The notes under the pieces were generated by a model that was given only the letters and a program-made list of their open reading frames with translations, made no database searches and was not told the DNA's origin. From contig DASVCN010000020.1 of NCBI GenBank assembly GCA_036381595.1, forward strand, positions 62,001-126,000: a stretch of 64,000 nucleotides of DNA, written 5' to 3'. The stretch comes from Trueperaceae bacterium. GTDB lineage: Bacteria; Deinococcota; Deinococci; Deinococcales; Trueperaceae. The translations under genes were made by a program, and so were the position numbers. How positions within the stretch are numbered: the stretch's first letter is position 1; each line of letters starts with the position of its first letter. Positions 1-8,106 of the stretch are shown one piece after another.

Positions 1-659
1 ACGGCGACGAGCGTGTCCTCGACCTCGAGGCGCTCGTGTGCCAGCGTCGCGGCGTAGGCGAAAACCTCCTGGATGGGACCCATCAGCCAGAGCAGCATGT
101 CGACCGCATGGATCGCCTGATTCATCAGGGCTCCACCGCCGTCGAGCGCCCACGTCCCGCGCCAGTCGCTGGAGTCGTAGTACGCCTGGGAGCGGTACCA
201 CTTGACCGACGCGTCGGCCTGCAGCAGGCGGCCCAGCTCTCCCGCCTCGATCGTTCGCTTGAGCAGACGGTGAGAGTCCGAGAAGCGAGCCATGAAGATA
301 GTCGCCAGCTTCACCCCTGCCTGCTCGGCCGCCTCGATGATGCGCCGCGCCCGTTCGACCGTCACCTCGAGCGGCTTCTCGACCACCACCTGCTTACCGG
401 CCTGTGCAGCCGCGACGGCGGGTTCCAGATGAGCTCCGCTGGGCGTGCAGACGCAGACGACCTCGACCTCGTCATCGGCGACGAGCGAGTTCAGGTCGTC
501 GTACGCCTTGGCGTCGTGCTTCCGGGCCAGATCCCTCGCCTGTTCTGGGCTGCGGCCCAGGACGCCGACGAGTCGGGCGTTGGGTAGCCGTTCTATCGAG
601 TCGATGTGAGCGGCGGAGATGTTGCCGGTGCCCACTACCGCGAATCCGTACTGATGCAT
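1..659 (-). CDS. Gfo/Idh/MocA family oxidoreductase (C-terminus cut by window edge)
   Basis: NAD(P)-dependent oxidoreductase acting on a sugar, inositol or related polyol; about 219 N-terminal residues are present and the rest lies left of base 1. The protein opens with a Rossmann nucleotide-binding turn (VVGTGNIS, residues 8-15), has the family's EKP signature at residues 94-96, where the lysine contacts cofactor and substrate, and a GGGALMNQAIHAVD stretch matching the conserved GGG..D.G.H..D segment. ATG at 659 is preceded by an AGAGGAGG ribosome site. It is the last visible gene of the minus-strand operon with tctCBA and an isomerase, so it probably oxidises the imported compound. Substrate cannot be told from sequence. 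Confidence 0.9.
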   Translation of the reverse strand, partial: MHQYGFAVVGTGNISAAHIDSIERLPNARLVGVLGRSPEQARDLARKHDAKAYDDLNSLVADDEVEVVCVCTPSGAHLEPAVAAAQAGKQVVVEKPLEVTVERARRIIEAAEQAGVKLATIFMARFSDSHRLLKRTIEAGELGRLLQADASVKWYRSQAYYDSSDWRGTWALDGGGALMNQAIHAVDMLLWLMGPIQEVFAYAATLAHERLEVEDTLVA

Positions 660-751
660 GTGCCTCCTCTACCGAGCACCGCCCCGACCGCGCCGCCCCT
701 TCGGCCGCGCCGCTCACGCAGCTGCCGCCGGAGGGGCGACCAGGCGGACCT

Positions 752-1633
752 CTAGGCCAGGACCTTCTCCACGAGCTGCTGGGCCGCCTTCACCGCCTGC
801 TGGGCCGCTTCGGCCTGCGCGACCCCCGCCGGGTCGTAGTGCGGCTCGAGTACCAGCTGACCCCCGTAGCCGTCATGGCGCAGCGCCCTGAGCTGCTGCT
901 CGAAGCCGACCTCCCCACGGCCGACCGGAACGAAGGAGGCGGCGCCGTCGGCCCCTCTGACCACGTCCTTCAGGTGAACGTGACCAACGGAGCCGCCGGG
1001 AAGTGAACGGTAACCGCGAGGGAAGGCGTCCTCACCGGCCGCCTGGGCGTTCCCCGGGTCCCAGAGCACCGTGAGGTGGGAGAGCAGATCGGCGGCCAAC
1101 CGAGCCTCCAGCCCCCTCCACAGCCGGCCCAGTTCCTCGCCGGTGCCGACGATGCAGACCGGTTCGTTCTCGACGGCCAGCACGACGTCGTGCTCGCGGG
1201 CAAAGCGGGCCGCATCGCCCAACTTGCCGATCAGGTCTGCTGCGACCTCGTCGCTCCACGGTTCACGCCAGAAGCTGAACACCCGCACGAAGCGAGTGCC
1301 GAAGCGCCGGCACAGGCTCGCCGCACGATCGAGCAGCTCGAGTTGTTCCTCGAAGCTCTCCGAGCCGCCGAGAGCGAAGTCGGCCGCCATCGCCCGGGGC
1401 TTGCCGTCGAGCGGCGACTTGAACACGGGCGAAGCTATCGCGGTGACGGTCAGGCCGAGTCGCTCGAGGATGCGCTCGGCGCGCTCGAGTTGCGACTCGC
1501 TCAGCTGGAGGACGTTCTCGCCCCACATGGTGCGCAGCTCGACGTGCCGGAGTCCCCAGGCCGCCGCCAGTTCGCAGGCCCTCTCGAAGTCACCGGCGAC
1601 CTCGTCGGTGATGACACCGATCTCGAAGGCCAC
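752..1633 (-). CDS. sugar phosphate isomerase/epimerase family TIM-barrel protein
   Basis: A 293-residue protein of the xylose-isomerase-like / AP-endonuclease-2 TIM-barrel superfamily, which isomerises, epimerises or dehydrates sugars and inositols with a divalent metal. Visible strand-end motifs are IGVITDEV (start), HVELRTMW, the metal-ligand-like AVENEP, HVHLKDV and LVLEPHYDP near the end. It starts 3 bases after the tctA stop codon, so it is translationally linked to the transporter, and precedes a Gfo/Idh/MocA oxidoreductase. This isomerase-plus-dehydrogenase pairing is common in sugar-acid and inositol catabolism. The exact substrate is unknown. Confidence 0.88.
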   Translation of the reverse strand: MAFEIGVITDEVAGDFERACELAAAWGLRHVELRTMWGENVLQLSESQLERAERILERLGLTVTAIASPVFKSPLDGKPRAMAADFALGGSESFEEQLELLDRAASLCRRFGTRFVRVFSFWREPWSDEVAADLIGKLGDAARFAREHDVVLAVENEPVCIVGTGEELGRLWRGLEARLAADLLSHLTVLWDPGNAQAAGEDAFPRGYRSLPGGSVGHVHLKDVVRGADGAASFVPVGRGEVGFEQQLRALRHDGYGGQLVLEPHYDPAGVAQAEAAQQAVKAAQQLVEKVLA

Positions 1634-1636
1634 CCG

Positions 1637-3163
1637 TTACGAACTCTTCCGCTCGGCGTCCGCGCCGGCAGAACCCCTACGCTTGAACAGGCCCATGAAC
1701 CACTCCGAGCCAAGCAGGAAGGTGATCAGAATGCTGACCCAGAGGACCAGGCTGATGGGTCGTGTGAAGAAGGGGAGCAGGTCACCGCCGGTGAGAACCA
1801 GACCGCGGCGCAGGTTGACGTCGAGGATGGGACCCAGGACCACGCCCAGGATGAGAGGCGCCATCGGGAACTTGAGCTGGCGCAGCGCGAAGCCGAGCAC
1901 CCCGAACCCGAGCATCACCCAGACGTCGAACGTGCGGCTCGCGATGGCGAAGGAACCGACGGTGCAGAGCACGAAGATGACCGGCATGAGCCGCTCCCTC
2001 GACACCCTGAGCACCAGGAGCATCGGCTTGGTGAGCAGCAGTCCGAAGACGAGGATCCCCAGCGTGGCGAAGAAGATCATCGCGGTGATCTCGTAGACGA
2101 AGCTGGGGTCGGTGATCATGAGGAGCGGTCCCGGTTGCACTCCGTGGATGAAGAGCGCCGCCAGCAGCACCGCCGCGGGCGCCGAGCCGGGGATCGCCAG
2201 GGTGAGGACCGGGATCATAGCGCCGGGCACGACGGCATTGTCGCCCGTCTCTGCCGCCATCAGACCCTCGACGGAGCCCTTGCCGTACTCCTCGGGGTGC
2301 TTGCTCGATCCCTTCGCGGCGGCGTAGGAGACCCATGCCCCCATGTCCTCGCCGACGCCGGGGATGAGTCCCATCACCGTTCCGATGAGGCCAGAGCGGA
2401 TGATGGTGACCCAATACTTGGCGACGTCTTTGATCCGCGGGATGATCGAGTCGGAGGCGTCCTTCACGGCGTTGTAGGCCGGCATCATCATCACGCCCAG
2501 CACCTCTGCGAAGCCGAACAGCCCGACCAGCACAGGGAGCAGGCCGAAGCCGCCGGCGAGGTTCATGTCGCCGTAGCTGAAGCGCGGGTAGGAGTAGATG
2601 GTTTCCTGACCGACCATCGCCACCAGCAGGCCCAGGAAGCCGGAGATCCACCCTTTGAGGGGGTCGCCCATCGCGGTCAACCGCCCGCAGATGACGACGC
2701 CGAACACCGCCAGCCAGAAGAACTCGAACGACTGGAAGCGCAGTGCCGCTTCGGCGAGAAGCGGGGATAGAGTCGCCAGGAAGAACATGCCGATCAGGGT
2801 TCCCATGACCGAGCCGCTGGTGGCGATCCCCATCGCTTGGCCCGCCAGGCCCTTCTTGGCCAGGGGGAAGCCATCGAGGGTGGTGGCGGCGCTGGCGGGG
2901 GTTCCCGGGATGTTGAGGAGGATGGCGCTGCGGCTACCGCCGTAGATGGCGCCCACGTACATGCAGATGAGGATGAGGATCGCGTATTCCGGAGCCATCC
3001 CCAGGGTGAGGGTGGTCATCAGGGCGACGCCCAGCGTGGCGGTGAGCCCTGGAAGCATCCCTACGGTGATGCCCAGGATGGTGGCCCAGGCGACGTGGAA
3101 GAGCGGCTCGAACCTGAGTAGGTCGAGGATCGCCTGGAGGAAGTAGGTAAGTCCCTCTAACAC
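1637..3163 (-). CDS. tctA: tripartite tricarboxylate transporter permease, large subunit TctA
   Basis: Large integral membrane subunit (508 aa, about a dozen hydrophobic segments) of a TTT-family secondary importer that works with a periplasmic binding protein and TctB. Family hallmarks are the LPGLTATLGVAL segment near residue 40, the GLIPGVGEDMGAWVSYAAA stretch in the middle, and ETGDNAVVPGAMIPVLTLAI after it. Length is typical for TctA. It lies 14 bases downstream of tctB and directly upstream of a sugar isomerase-like gene. TTT systems carry citrate and other carboxylates, and sometimes sugar acids or aromatic acids; the neighbouring enzymes favour a sugar-acid-like substrate here, which is inference. 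Confidence 0.95.
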   Translation of the reverse strand: MLEGLTYFLQAILDLLRFEPLFHVAWATILGITVGMLPGLTATLGVALMTTLTLGMAPEYAILILICMYVGAIYGGSRSAILLNIPGTPASAATTLDGFPLAKKGLAGQAMGIATSGSVMGTLIGMFFLATLSPLLAEAALRFQSFEFFWLAVFGVVICGRLTAMGDPLKGWISGFLGLLVAMVGQETIYSYPRFSYGDMNLAGGFGLLPVLVGLFGFAEVLGVMMMPAYNAVKDASDSIIPRIKDVAKYWVTIIRSGLIGTVMGLIPGVGEDMGAWVSYAAAKGSSKHPEEYGKGSVEGLMAAETGDNAVVPGAMIPVLTLAIPGSAPAAVLLAALFIHGVQPGPLLMITDPSFVYEITAMIFFATLGILVFGLLLTKPMLLVLRVSRERLMPVIFVLCTVGSFAIASRTFDVWVMLGFGVLGFALRQLKFPMAPLILGVVLGPILDVNLRRGLVLTGGDLLPFFTRPISLVLWVSILITFLLGSEWFMGLFKRRGSAGADAERKSS

Positions 3164-3177
3164 TTTTCAGACTCCAT

Positions 3178-3684
3178 CTAAGGCAGCCGGACCAGGAAGA
3201 TCTGTTCGAATATGTAGCTCACCGCGAGGCCTGCCAGCAGACCCTCGACGAGGGCGAAGCCCAGAAGACGGTAGCGCTTGCCAGGCGGATTCCGCGGGTT
3301 CCACTCGAATATCGCCACGGAGAGGCTCACGAATATAAAGGTCGCCATCCAGAAGGGCAGCCAGCCCACCAGTCCGCCGGCGTACCCGATGCTGAGGACA
3401 GCCATCGTGATGAGCCTGGACCAGGCGGCCGGTGTTCCTTCCTCGACGCTTTCGGCTTCGAGGTTCCTCGACTCGTGCGGCTTCCGAGCGAGCAGTGAGC
3501 GCACGAGCAGGATCAAGCCACACAGCGCGAGGATGATGCCGAGAGCTCCCGGCACGAGGCCGGGAGCCGTCAGCATGGTTCCTCCGCGTTGTTCGAACAC
3601 CGGCATCCGCAGCGATTCGAACACCACGGCGCCACTGAAGACGATGAGGACGAGGGCGGTGTAGAAGTCCTGTCTAGAGGTCAC
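3178..3684 (-). CDS. tctB: tripartite tricarboxylate transporter small subunit TctB
   Basis: Small membrane subunit of the TTT importer, 168 aa with four hydrophobic segments (about residues 8-25, 43-62, 90-125 and 140-160), the usual TctB size and topology. The N-terminal segment followed by a charged, glycine-rich loop (FEQRGGTMLTAPGLVPGALG) is the conserved part of this poorly conserved family. It sits between tctC (63-base gap) and tctA (14-base gap) in the order C-B-A, which supports the assignment more strongly than sequence alone. Confidence 0.9.
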   Translation of the reverse strand: MTSRQDFYTALVLIVFSGAVVFESLRMPVFEQRGGTMLTAPGLVPGALGIILALCGLILLVRSLLARKPHESRNLEAESVEEGTPAAWSRLITMAVLSIGYAGGLVGWLPFWMATFIFVSLSVAIFEWNPRNPPGKRYRLLGFALVEGLLAGLAVSYIFEQIFLVRLP

Positions 3685-3747
3685 TTGCCTCTACACCGCC
3701 GGCGAGCAGCGAACGGGAGGAGGTGAGTCACGAGAGTTGCCGCCGCC

Positions 3748-4761
3748 TCACTCGGGCCGCGGGATACCCACTTCGCTCGGCTCGATTACTGCCTTGCCGC
3801 CGTCGTAGAGCGTCCACGCCTGGTGAGCGATGCTGGAGAGCGAGTCCTGGTAGGCCTCCTCGCCGTAGATCGGGGTGAACAGCGCGCCGCGCGACTGCGC
3901 ATAGTTGCGGAGCGCTTCGCTGTCCTGGATGCGGTTCTCCCAGACCATGTTCATGGTTTCGACCACTTCGTCGGGTATGCCCTTGGGCGCCCAGATCCCG
4001 AAGTAGTTCATGGGGATCTGCATGTCGGGCAGCCAGTTGGTGATGGGCGGTATCTCGCCGTAGCCTTCGATGACCAGCGGCTGATCGCTGTAAGCGGCCA
4101 GAGGCCGGATGCGCTTCCCGCGGATCATCTCGGCTTGCTCCACGGCGAGCTGGGTGGTGATGTCGGTCTCACCGGCGACGGTGGCGATGACCGCCGGGTT
4201 GCCGCCGTCGTAGGGCACGTGGCGGTACTCGAGGTCCGCCGCCTGGGCGATCTGCTCCATCACGGTGTGACCGGCCGAGGAGAGACCGGCCGTCGCGACG
4301 GAGATCTCGCCGGGGTTCTCGCGCATCGCTTCGAGCAGGTCGCCGAAGTCCTCGTATGGGGTGCGGGGGTTGGCGCCCACCACGCCGGTGTTGGCGACGG
4401 CGAAGTAGAGGTGCCAGTCGGCGGCCGAGGTATCGAGCATGCCCAGGACCGGATAGGTGCCCACGTCACGGATGGCGCCGGCGGCCCAGGTGTAGCCGTC
4501 CTTGGGCGCGTTGAGGGCGTTGGCCGTGCCTATCGAACCGGAAGCCCCCGGCTGATTGACGACGACAACGCTGACGCCGAGTTCATCCTCGATCTCGCCG
4601 GCGACGATGCGGGTCATCTGATCGGTGGAACCACCGGCCGCCCACGGGACGATGATGGTGATCGGTTGGGTGGGTTGCCAGGGGTACTCGCCCTGGGCCA
4701 TGGCCACTGCCATGACCGTGGTCAGCAGGAGCGCGGTGATGCTGAGCAGGAGTCGCTTCAC
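3748..4761 (-). CDS. tctC: tripartite tricarboxylate transporter substrate-binding protein TctC (Bug family)
   Basis: Extracytoplasmic solute receptor of the TTT importer, 337 aa. A GTG at 4761 is taken as the start because GGAGGAAG lies just upstream and the product then begins with a clean signal peptide (KRLLLSITALLLTTVMAVAMA, cut before QGEYP). The longer open frame to 4968 is GC-rich and unlike a protein. The family's ligand-loop hallmarks are present: ITIIVPWAAGGSTDQ, the QPGASGSIGTANAL loop and the HVPYDGGNPAVIATVAGE segment. It is the first transporter gene after the ROK regulator. Bug proteins bind carboxylates through water-bridged loops; the ligand here is not predictable. Confidence 0.95.
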   Translation of the reverse strand: MKRLLLSITALLLTTVMAVAMAQGEYPWQPTQPITIIVPWAAGGSTDQMTRIVAGEIEDELGVSVVVVNQPGASGSIGTANALNAPKDGYTWAAGAIRDVGTYPVLGMLDTSAADWHLYFAVANTGVVGANPRTPYEDFGDLLEAMRENPGEISVATAGLSSAGHTVMEQIAQAADLEYRHVPYDGGNPAVIATVAGETDITTQLAVEQAEMIRGKRIRPLAAYSDQPLVIEGYGEIPPITNWLPDMQIPMNYFGIWAPKGIPDEVVETMNMVWENRIQDSEALRNYAQSRGALFTPIYGEEAYQDSLSSIAHQAWTLYDGGKAVIEPSEVGIPRPE

Positions 4762-5210
4762 TAGTTCTTCCTCCAGGTCGTGCGGTCTAACTTCTTTCGG
4801 CTTCGGGCGCACTTCCCAGCGGGGTCGACCGACCCCGGCAGAGAGTCCACCAACGACACGGCGATCGTCACCTCGCGGTTCCTGCCTCCTTTCACCCTCG
4901 CGCGCCCCGAGCGCCAGCGGCGCTGGGCGGCCGAACAGCGTCGCGACAACTGCGAGCCGAGCGATCATGCAACGGATGTAAGGGGATCCGGTTGCGGTCG
5001 TTCACTCGTTACTCCTTGCCGTGACGCGCTGTCCTCTGTTGCGTCTCGGTCCGCCCAGGTGGGACACGAATTTGTATTGCCCTGAAAAAAATATCACCGG
5101 CTCGGGCCATGTGTCAATCATGAGAATCGCCTCCAGCACGAGTCAATCAGGGCTTCTTGCCGTCCTGGCGGGGCCCCTGGAGTGGCTTCATGAACCGAGT
5201 CGGGCGGCGC
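4762..5210. other. long leader between ROK regulator and tctC
   Basis: A 449-base non-coding stretch. It holds a good minus-strand promoter near 5088-5117, which would give the tct operon an unusually long 5' leader of roughly 320 bases. Within the leader I can see one self-complementary GGGGTCG-GT-CGACCCC element near 4820-4836 and no recognisable riboswitch. Otherwise nothing is apparent. Confidence 0.5.
5088..5117 (-). promoter_or_regulatory. sigma70-type promoter for the tct operon
   Basis: On the minus strand TTGACA (5117-5112) is followed after 18 bases by TATTTT (5093-5088), inside the only AT-rich patch of the intergenic region. It lies downstream of the ROK stop codon and points toward tctC, so the transporter genes can be transcribed independently of the regulator gene. 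Confidence 0.6.
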
Positions 5211-6398
5211 TCAGGTGACCAGCGCCCGACGCAGCAGCGAATCGCGGGCGATCGTCCGACCGAGTCCGACCGCGCCGAGGAGCGAGGCCTCTCTGCCCAG
5301 TTCCGTGCTCACAACCCGGGGCGCCACGGGTACCGATTCTTCGAGCTTCTCGCGGATCCGCTGGAGCCAGGAAGAGGAGTAACGGCCCACGCCGCCGCCC
5401 AGGACGATCATCCGCGGGTTCAGCGTGACCACAACGGCCACCAGAGCTTGGCCCAGGACGTCGCTCACGAGCCGACCGACATGGGCGTCTGCGGCCGGCC
5501 GCCTGGCGAGATAGGCGAACACCTCGCCCTCGGGGGGCCGCACGCCCGCTTTGGCCGCATACTCCTCCAGCGCCCGCCTGCCGATCACCCGCTCCAGCGC
5601 TACGACCTCCCCGTCAGCGAAAACGGGCAGATAACCGACCTCGCCGGCCCAGCCCAGCGTCCCCCTATGGAGGGTACCGCCCACCAGCGCGCTGCCGCCC
5701 ACGCCCGAGCCCAGGCTCAGGTAGAAGAAGTCGTCGACCCCGCGAGCGGCGCCATGCTCCCACTCGCCCAGCGCCGCCAGGTTCACGTCGTTGTCTACCT
5801 CGAGCGCTCCCTTCTCGAGTTCGCCCGTCAGAGCGTCCTCGAAGAGCGCCTTGACGTCCTCGCCGTCGAGGATGGCGAGGTGCGGCGGCGCGTACGCCCG
5901 CCTCTCGACCTCGGACCAGACACCGGAGATGCCGACGACCAGCGAGGCCAACTTCACGCCGGGAGCGTGTTCGTCGCGGGCGCTAACGATCATCTCCCGC
6001 AACTGATCCGCCAGCCCGCTGGCCGAGTCGTCTCGCCGGTCGCGGGCGGCGCGGGCGACGACCTGCCCGTCGAGGTCGGCCAGGTGAAGGCGGATCCGCC
6101 TCGAACGGATGCTCGCCCCGGCGACGAGCCCTGCGGCCGAGTTCACCCTCAGGAGCGTCTGCGGGCGGCCGATGGCGGCGGCTACTCGCTCGCCCTGCTC
6201 GACGAGGCCCGCTCTGATGAGCGTCTCGGCGACCCTGCCGACCGACGCGGGCGAAAGTTCGAGCTTGCGGGCGAGGTCCGAGCGCGAACTCGGCCCACCC
6301 CTCGCCAGCTCCTCGTAGACGGCGCGGTGATTGAGGTTCCGGAGTAGGCCGTTGCCTCCCACGACCGGACCACCGGTCTTGTCCAGGTTCTGGTTCAC
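5211..6398 (-). CDS. ROK-family transcriptional repressor
   Basis: A 395-residue NagC/XylR-type regulator. The N-terminal winged helix (about residues 20-80, GPSSRSDLARKLELSPASV) is followed by a sugar-kinase-like ROK domain with the Asp-containing VDNDVNLAALGEWEHG motif and an MIVLGGGVG glycine turn. The cysteine-rich zinc motif of classical ROK proteins (CxCGxxGCxE) is absent; the equivalent region reads GWAGEVGYLPVFADGEVVALE. ROK repressors usually sense sugars or sugar phosphates, so this gene probably controls the adjacent tct-isomerase-dehydrogenase operon on the same strand. Confidence 0.9.
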   Translation of the reverse strand: MNQNLDKTGGPVVGGNGLLRNLNHRAVYEELARGGPSSRSDLARKLELSPASVGRVAETLIRAGLVEQGERVAAAIGRPQTLLRVNSAAGLVAGASIRSRRIRLHLADLDGQVVARAARDRRDDSASGLADQLREMIVSARDEHAPGVKLASLVVGISGVWSEVERRAYAPPHLAILDGEDVKALFEDALTGELEKGALEVDNDVNLAALGEWEHGAARGVDDFFYLSLGSGVGGSALVGGTLHRGTLGWAGEVGYLPVFADGEVVALERVIGRRALEEYAAKAGVRPPEGEVFAYLARRPAADAHVGRLVSDVLGQALVAVVVTLNPRMIVLGGGVGRYSSSWLQRIREKLEESVPVAPRVVSTELGREASLLGAVGLGRTIARDSLLRRALVT

Positions 6399-6426
6399 TC
6401 TTTATTTCTCTCTGAGCGATAGTAAC

Positions 6427-6590
6427 TCACCGCTCGGTGGGCCGGGCTGGATGAGCAGCACTCGATGACCCGCGCTCGGTGAGTCACGGTCGTGATCAGC
6501 ACTCGGTGAGCCGCGCTCGTGGCCAGCACTCAGTGAGTCGCGCTCTGTGACACGCGCTCGATGACCAGCGCTCGGTGGGCCGCGTTCAGG
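6427..6590. repeat. degenerate tandem repeats of about 13-16 bp (pairs make about 27 bp)
   Basis: About a dozen imperfect copies of a unit close to GCTCGGTGAGCCGC, alternating with GCACTCGGTGAG variants; two adjacent copies make near-identical 27-base units starting AGCACTC. The array fills the gap between the 3' end of the interrupted TspO-like gene and the ROK gene. It carries no open frame of its own that looks real and no spacer structure, so it is not a CRISPR. Confidence 0.7.
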
Positions 6591-7368
6591 CGCTCTCCCC
6601 TGGGCCTCTCGGCCGCCCCGGCGCGAGCAGCGCCACTCCCACGATCAGCGCAGCCGCAGCCGCCAGGACGGCGAGGAGCGGCGTCCCCAGGTTGGCGACG
6701 AGGATGGCGACGACCGCCCAGAGTGCGACGAGCGCGTAGGCATGGTCGCGCTCGCGCCCGAGTACCCACCACACGACCGCGCACAGCAGGGCGAGAGAGA
6801 ATCCGGTTCACGCCAGGTCGAGTGGCCGGGACCGAAGCGGACCCAGGTCGTAGAGGAACACGGCCACGTTCACCAGGGTCGCGGCGCTTATCCAGCCCAG
6901 GTAGATGCTGAACGGCAGGCGGAGGCACCAGAAAGAGGTCGCTCCGCCGCGAACGCCACGCGTTTCGCGGTAGAGGATCACCAGCGTGGCCAGCAGGCAC
7001 AGCATCAGCAGCAGGCTGAGCGGCACCAGCAGGTTGTGCCAGGCGACCAGCCAGGCCACGTTGAAGAGGCAGGAGAGCAGGAAGAGGAGGCGGATCCGGT
7101 CGAGCCGCCCGGCGGCCCCTGCGGGAAGCGCCTGGTAGAGCGTGAAGGCGGCGAGGCCCAGGTAGATGACGCTCCATATCGAGAAGGCGTAGTCGGCGGG
7201 CGTGACGGAAACGGGGAACCGGCTCGACACCTCGCCGGTGGTCCGGCCTGCCAGCGGCAAGCTGACGGCGAGATAGTTCATCGCCAGCACGACGATGAAG
7301 GCGAACACCGTGAGCCACGGAAGCCACCGAACCCGGCGGCGACCCGCCTTCGCGACCGTCGAACTCAT
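6586..7368 (-). pseudogene. TspO/MBR-like membrane protein interrupted by an in-frame TGA
   Basis: A 260-codon frame reads as one tryptophan-rich, multi-helix membrane protein: residues 1-186 run from MSSTVAKAG through PADYAFSIWSVIYLGLAAF and LPFSIYLGWISAATLVNV, and the same frame continues after a TGA (6810-6808) with TGFSLALLCAVVWWVLGRE and further hydrophobic segments to 6586. Both halves lie in the same reading frame, so this is a single nonsense codon, not a frameshift. The stop sits where family members usually have a helix rich in Trp (TGG to TGA is one base). TspO-like proteins bind tetrapyrroles or act as membrane sensors. Either a recent loss of function or a sequencing error; both halves are otherwise well preserved. 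Confidence 0.75.
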
Positions 7369-7473
7369 GATCGCACCCCCTGGCGATGCTACGCCTGCGC
7401 CCGCCCGCGGACTTGGTCCGGCGACTCCGAAGCCAGTGGCTCCCGAACCGTCGGGGCTGTCGTTCGTCGACCC

Positions 7474-7965
7474 TCAGCCGGAAGCCAGCGAGAGCTCGGC
7501 CTGCCGGACGAACCCGCCGTACTTCCCCCTGAAGTAGGTGAGCGGCTCTCCCGCCTCATCCTGGCGAACCGCCTCCACCAGACCGAGGAAGATCGTATGG
7601 TCACCCGCCTCGTGCCGGGCGTGGGCCGAGCAGACGAGGTGCCCGATCGCGCCGCGAACCACAGGCAGGCCCGCGAACCGTTCGAACGGCTGGGCGACGC
7701 GCACTCCGCGTCCGGCGAAGTGGTCGGAGAGCGCCGACTGATCCTCGGCGAGGATGGACACGGCGAACTCGTTCGCCCGCACGAGACTCTCGTGCATCTT
7801 GCTGGAACGGTCGATCGACACCGCGATGAGGGGCGGCTCGAGTGAGACAGACATGAAGGCGCTGACCGTGAGCCCGAAGGGGAGCCCGTCCAGTTCGGCC
7901 GTCACCACCGTGATGCCGCTGGCGAAGCGGCCGAGCGTATTCCTGAAACTTGGTGCGTCTACCAT
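7474..7965 (-). CDS. hpaC: flavin reductase-like FMN-binding protein (HpaC-type)
   Basis: A 163-residue split-barrel flavin reductase that makes FADH2 or FMNH2 with NAD(P)H for a partner monooxygenase. Family features are RFASGITVVTAELDGLPFG near the N-terminus, LTVSAFMSVSLEPPLIAVSI, and the C-terminal HTIFLGLVEAV followed by PLTYFRGKYGG. Its size matches the small Thermus-type HpaC. It is divergent from a PucR regulator and lies about 5 kb from hpaB, the oxygenase it most likely serves; that pairing is inferred from context. Confidence 0.85.
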   Translation of the reverse strand: MVDAPSFRNTLGRFASGITVVTAELDGLPFGLTVSAFMSVSLEPPLIAVSIDRSSKMHESLVRANEFAVSILAEDQSALSDHFAGRGVRVAQPFERFAGLPVVRGAIGHLVCSAHARHEAGDHTIFLGLVEAVRQDEAGEPLTYFRGKYGGFVRQAELSLASG

Positions 7966-7999
7966 CGCCCCTCCAGGTGCTGGTCGGACTGGCTAGTGG

Positions 8000-8025
8000 G
8001 TACACGTTAGGGCGAACGCTTGTAC
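8000..8025. promoter_or_regulatory. candidate operator between flavin reductase and PucR genes
   Basis: An imperfect inverted repeat, GTACACGTT / AACGCTTGTAC with a short centre, sits in the 141-base divergent spacer. Position and symmetry suit a dimeric regulator such as the PucR protein encoded next door; no direct evidence. Confidence 0.3.
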
Positions 8026-8106
8026 GAATCAATGGTGGACGGCAACACGCTTGCCGCTTACACTTGTCCTGCATCACAACGTCAGCCCGCTCCACAGGGA
8101 GACCGA

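Noticed and set aside
4762-4968. N-terminal extension of TctC
   Set aside because: Would place 69 charged residues before a perfect signal peptide; GTG 4761 has the ribosome site.
6586-7368. Frameshift as the cause of the split TspO-like gene
   Set aside because: Counting codons shows both halves in the same frame with one TGA between them, so a nonsense change explains it without an indel.
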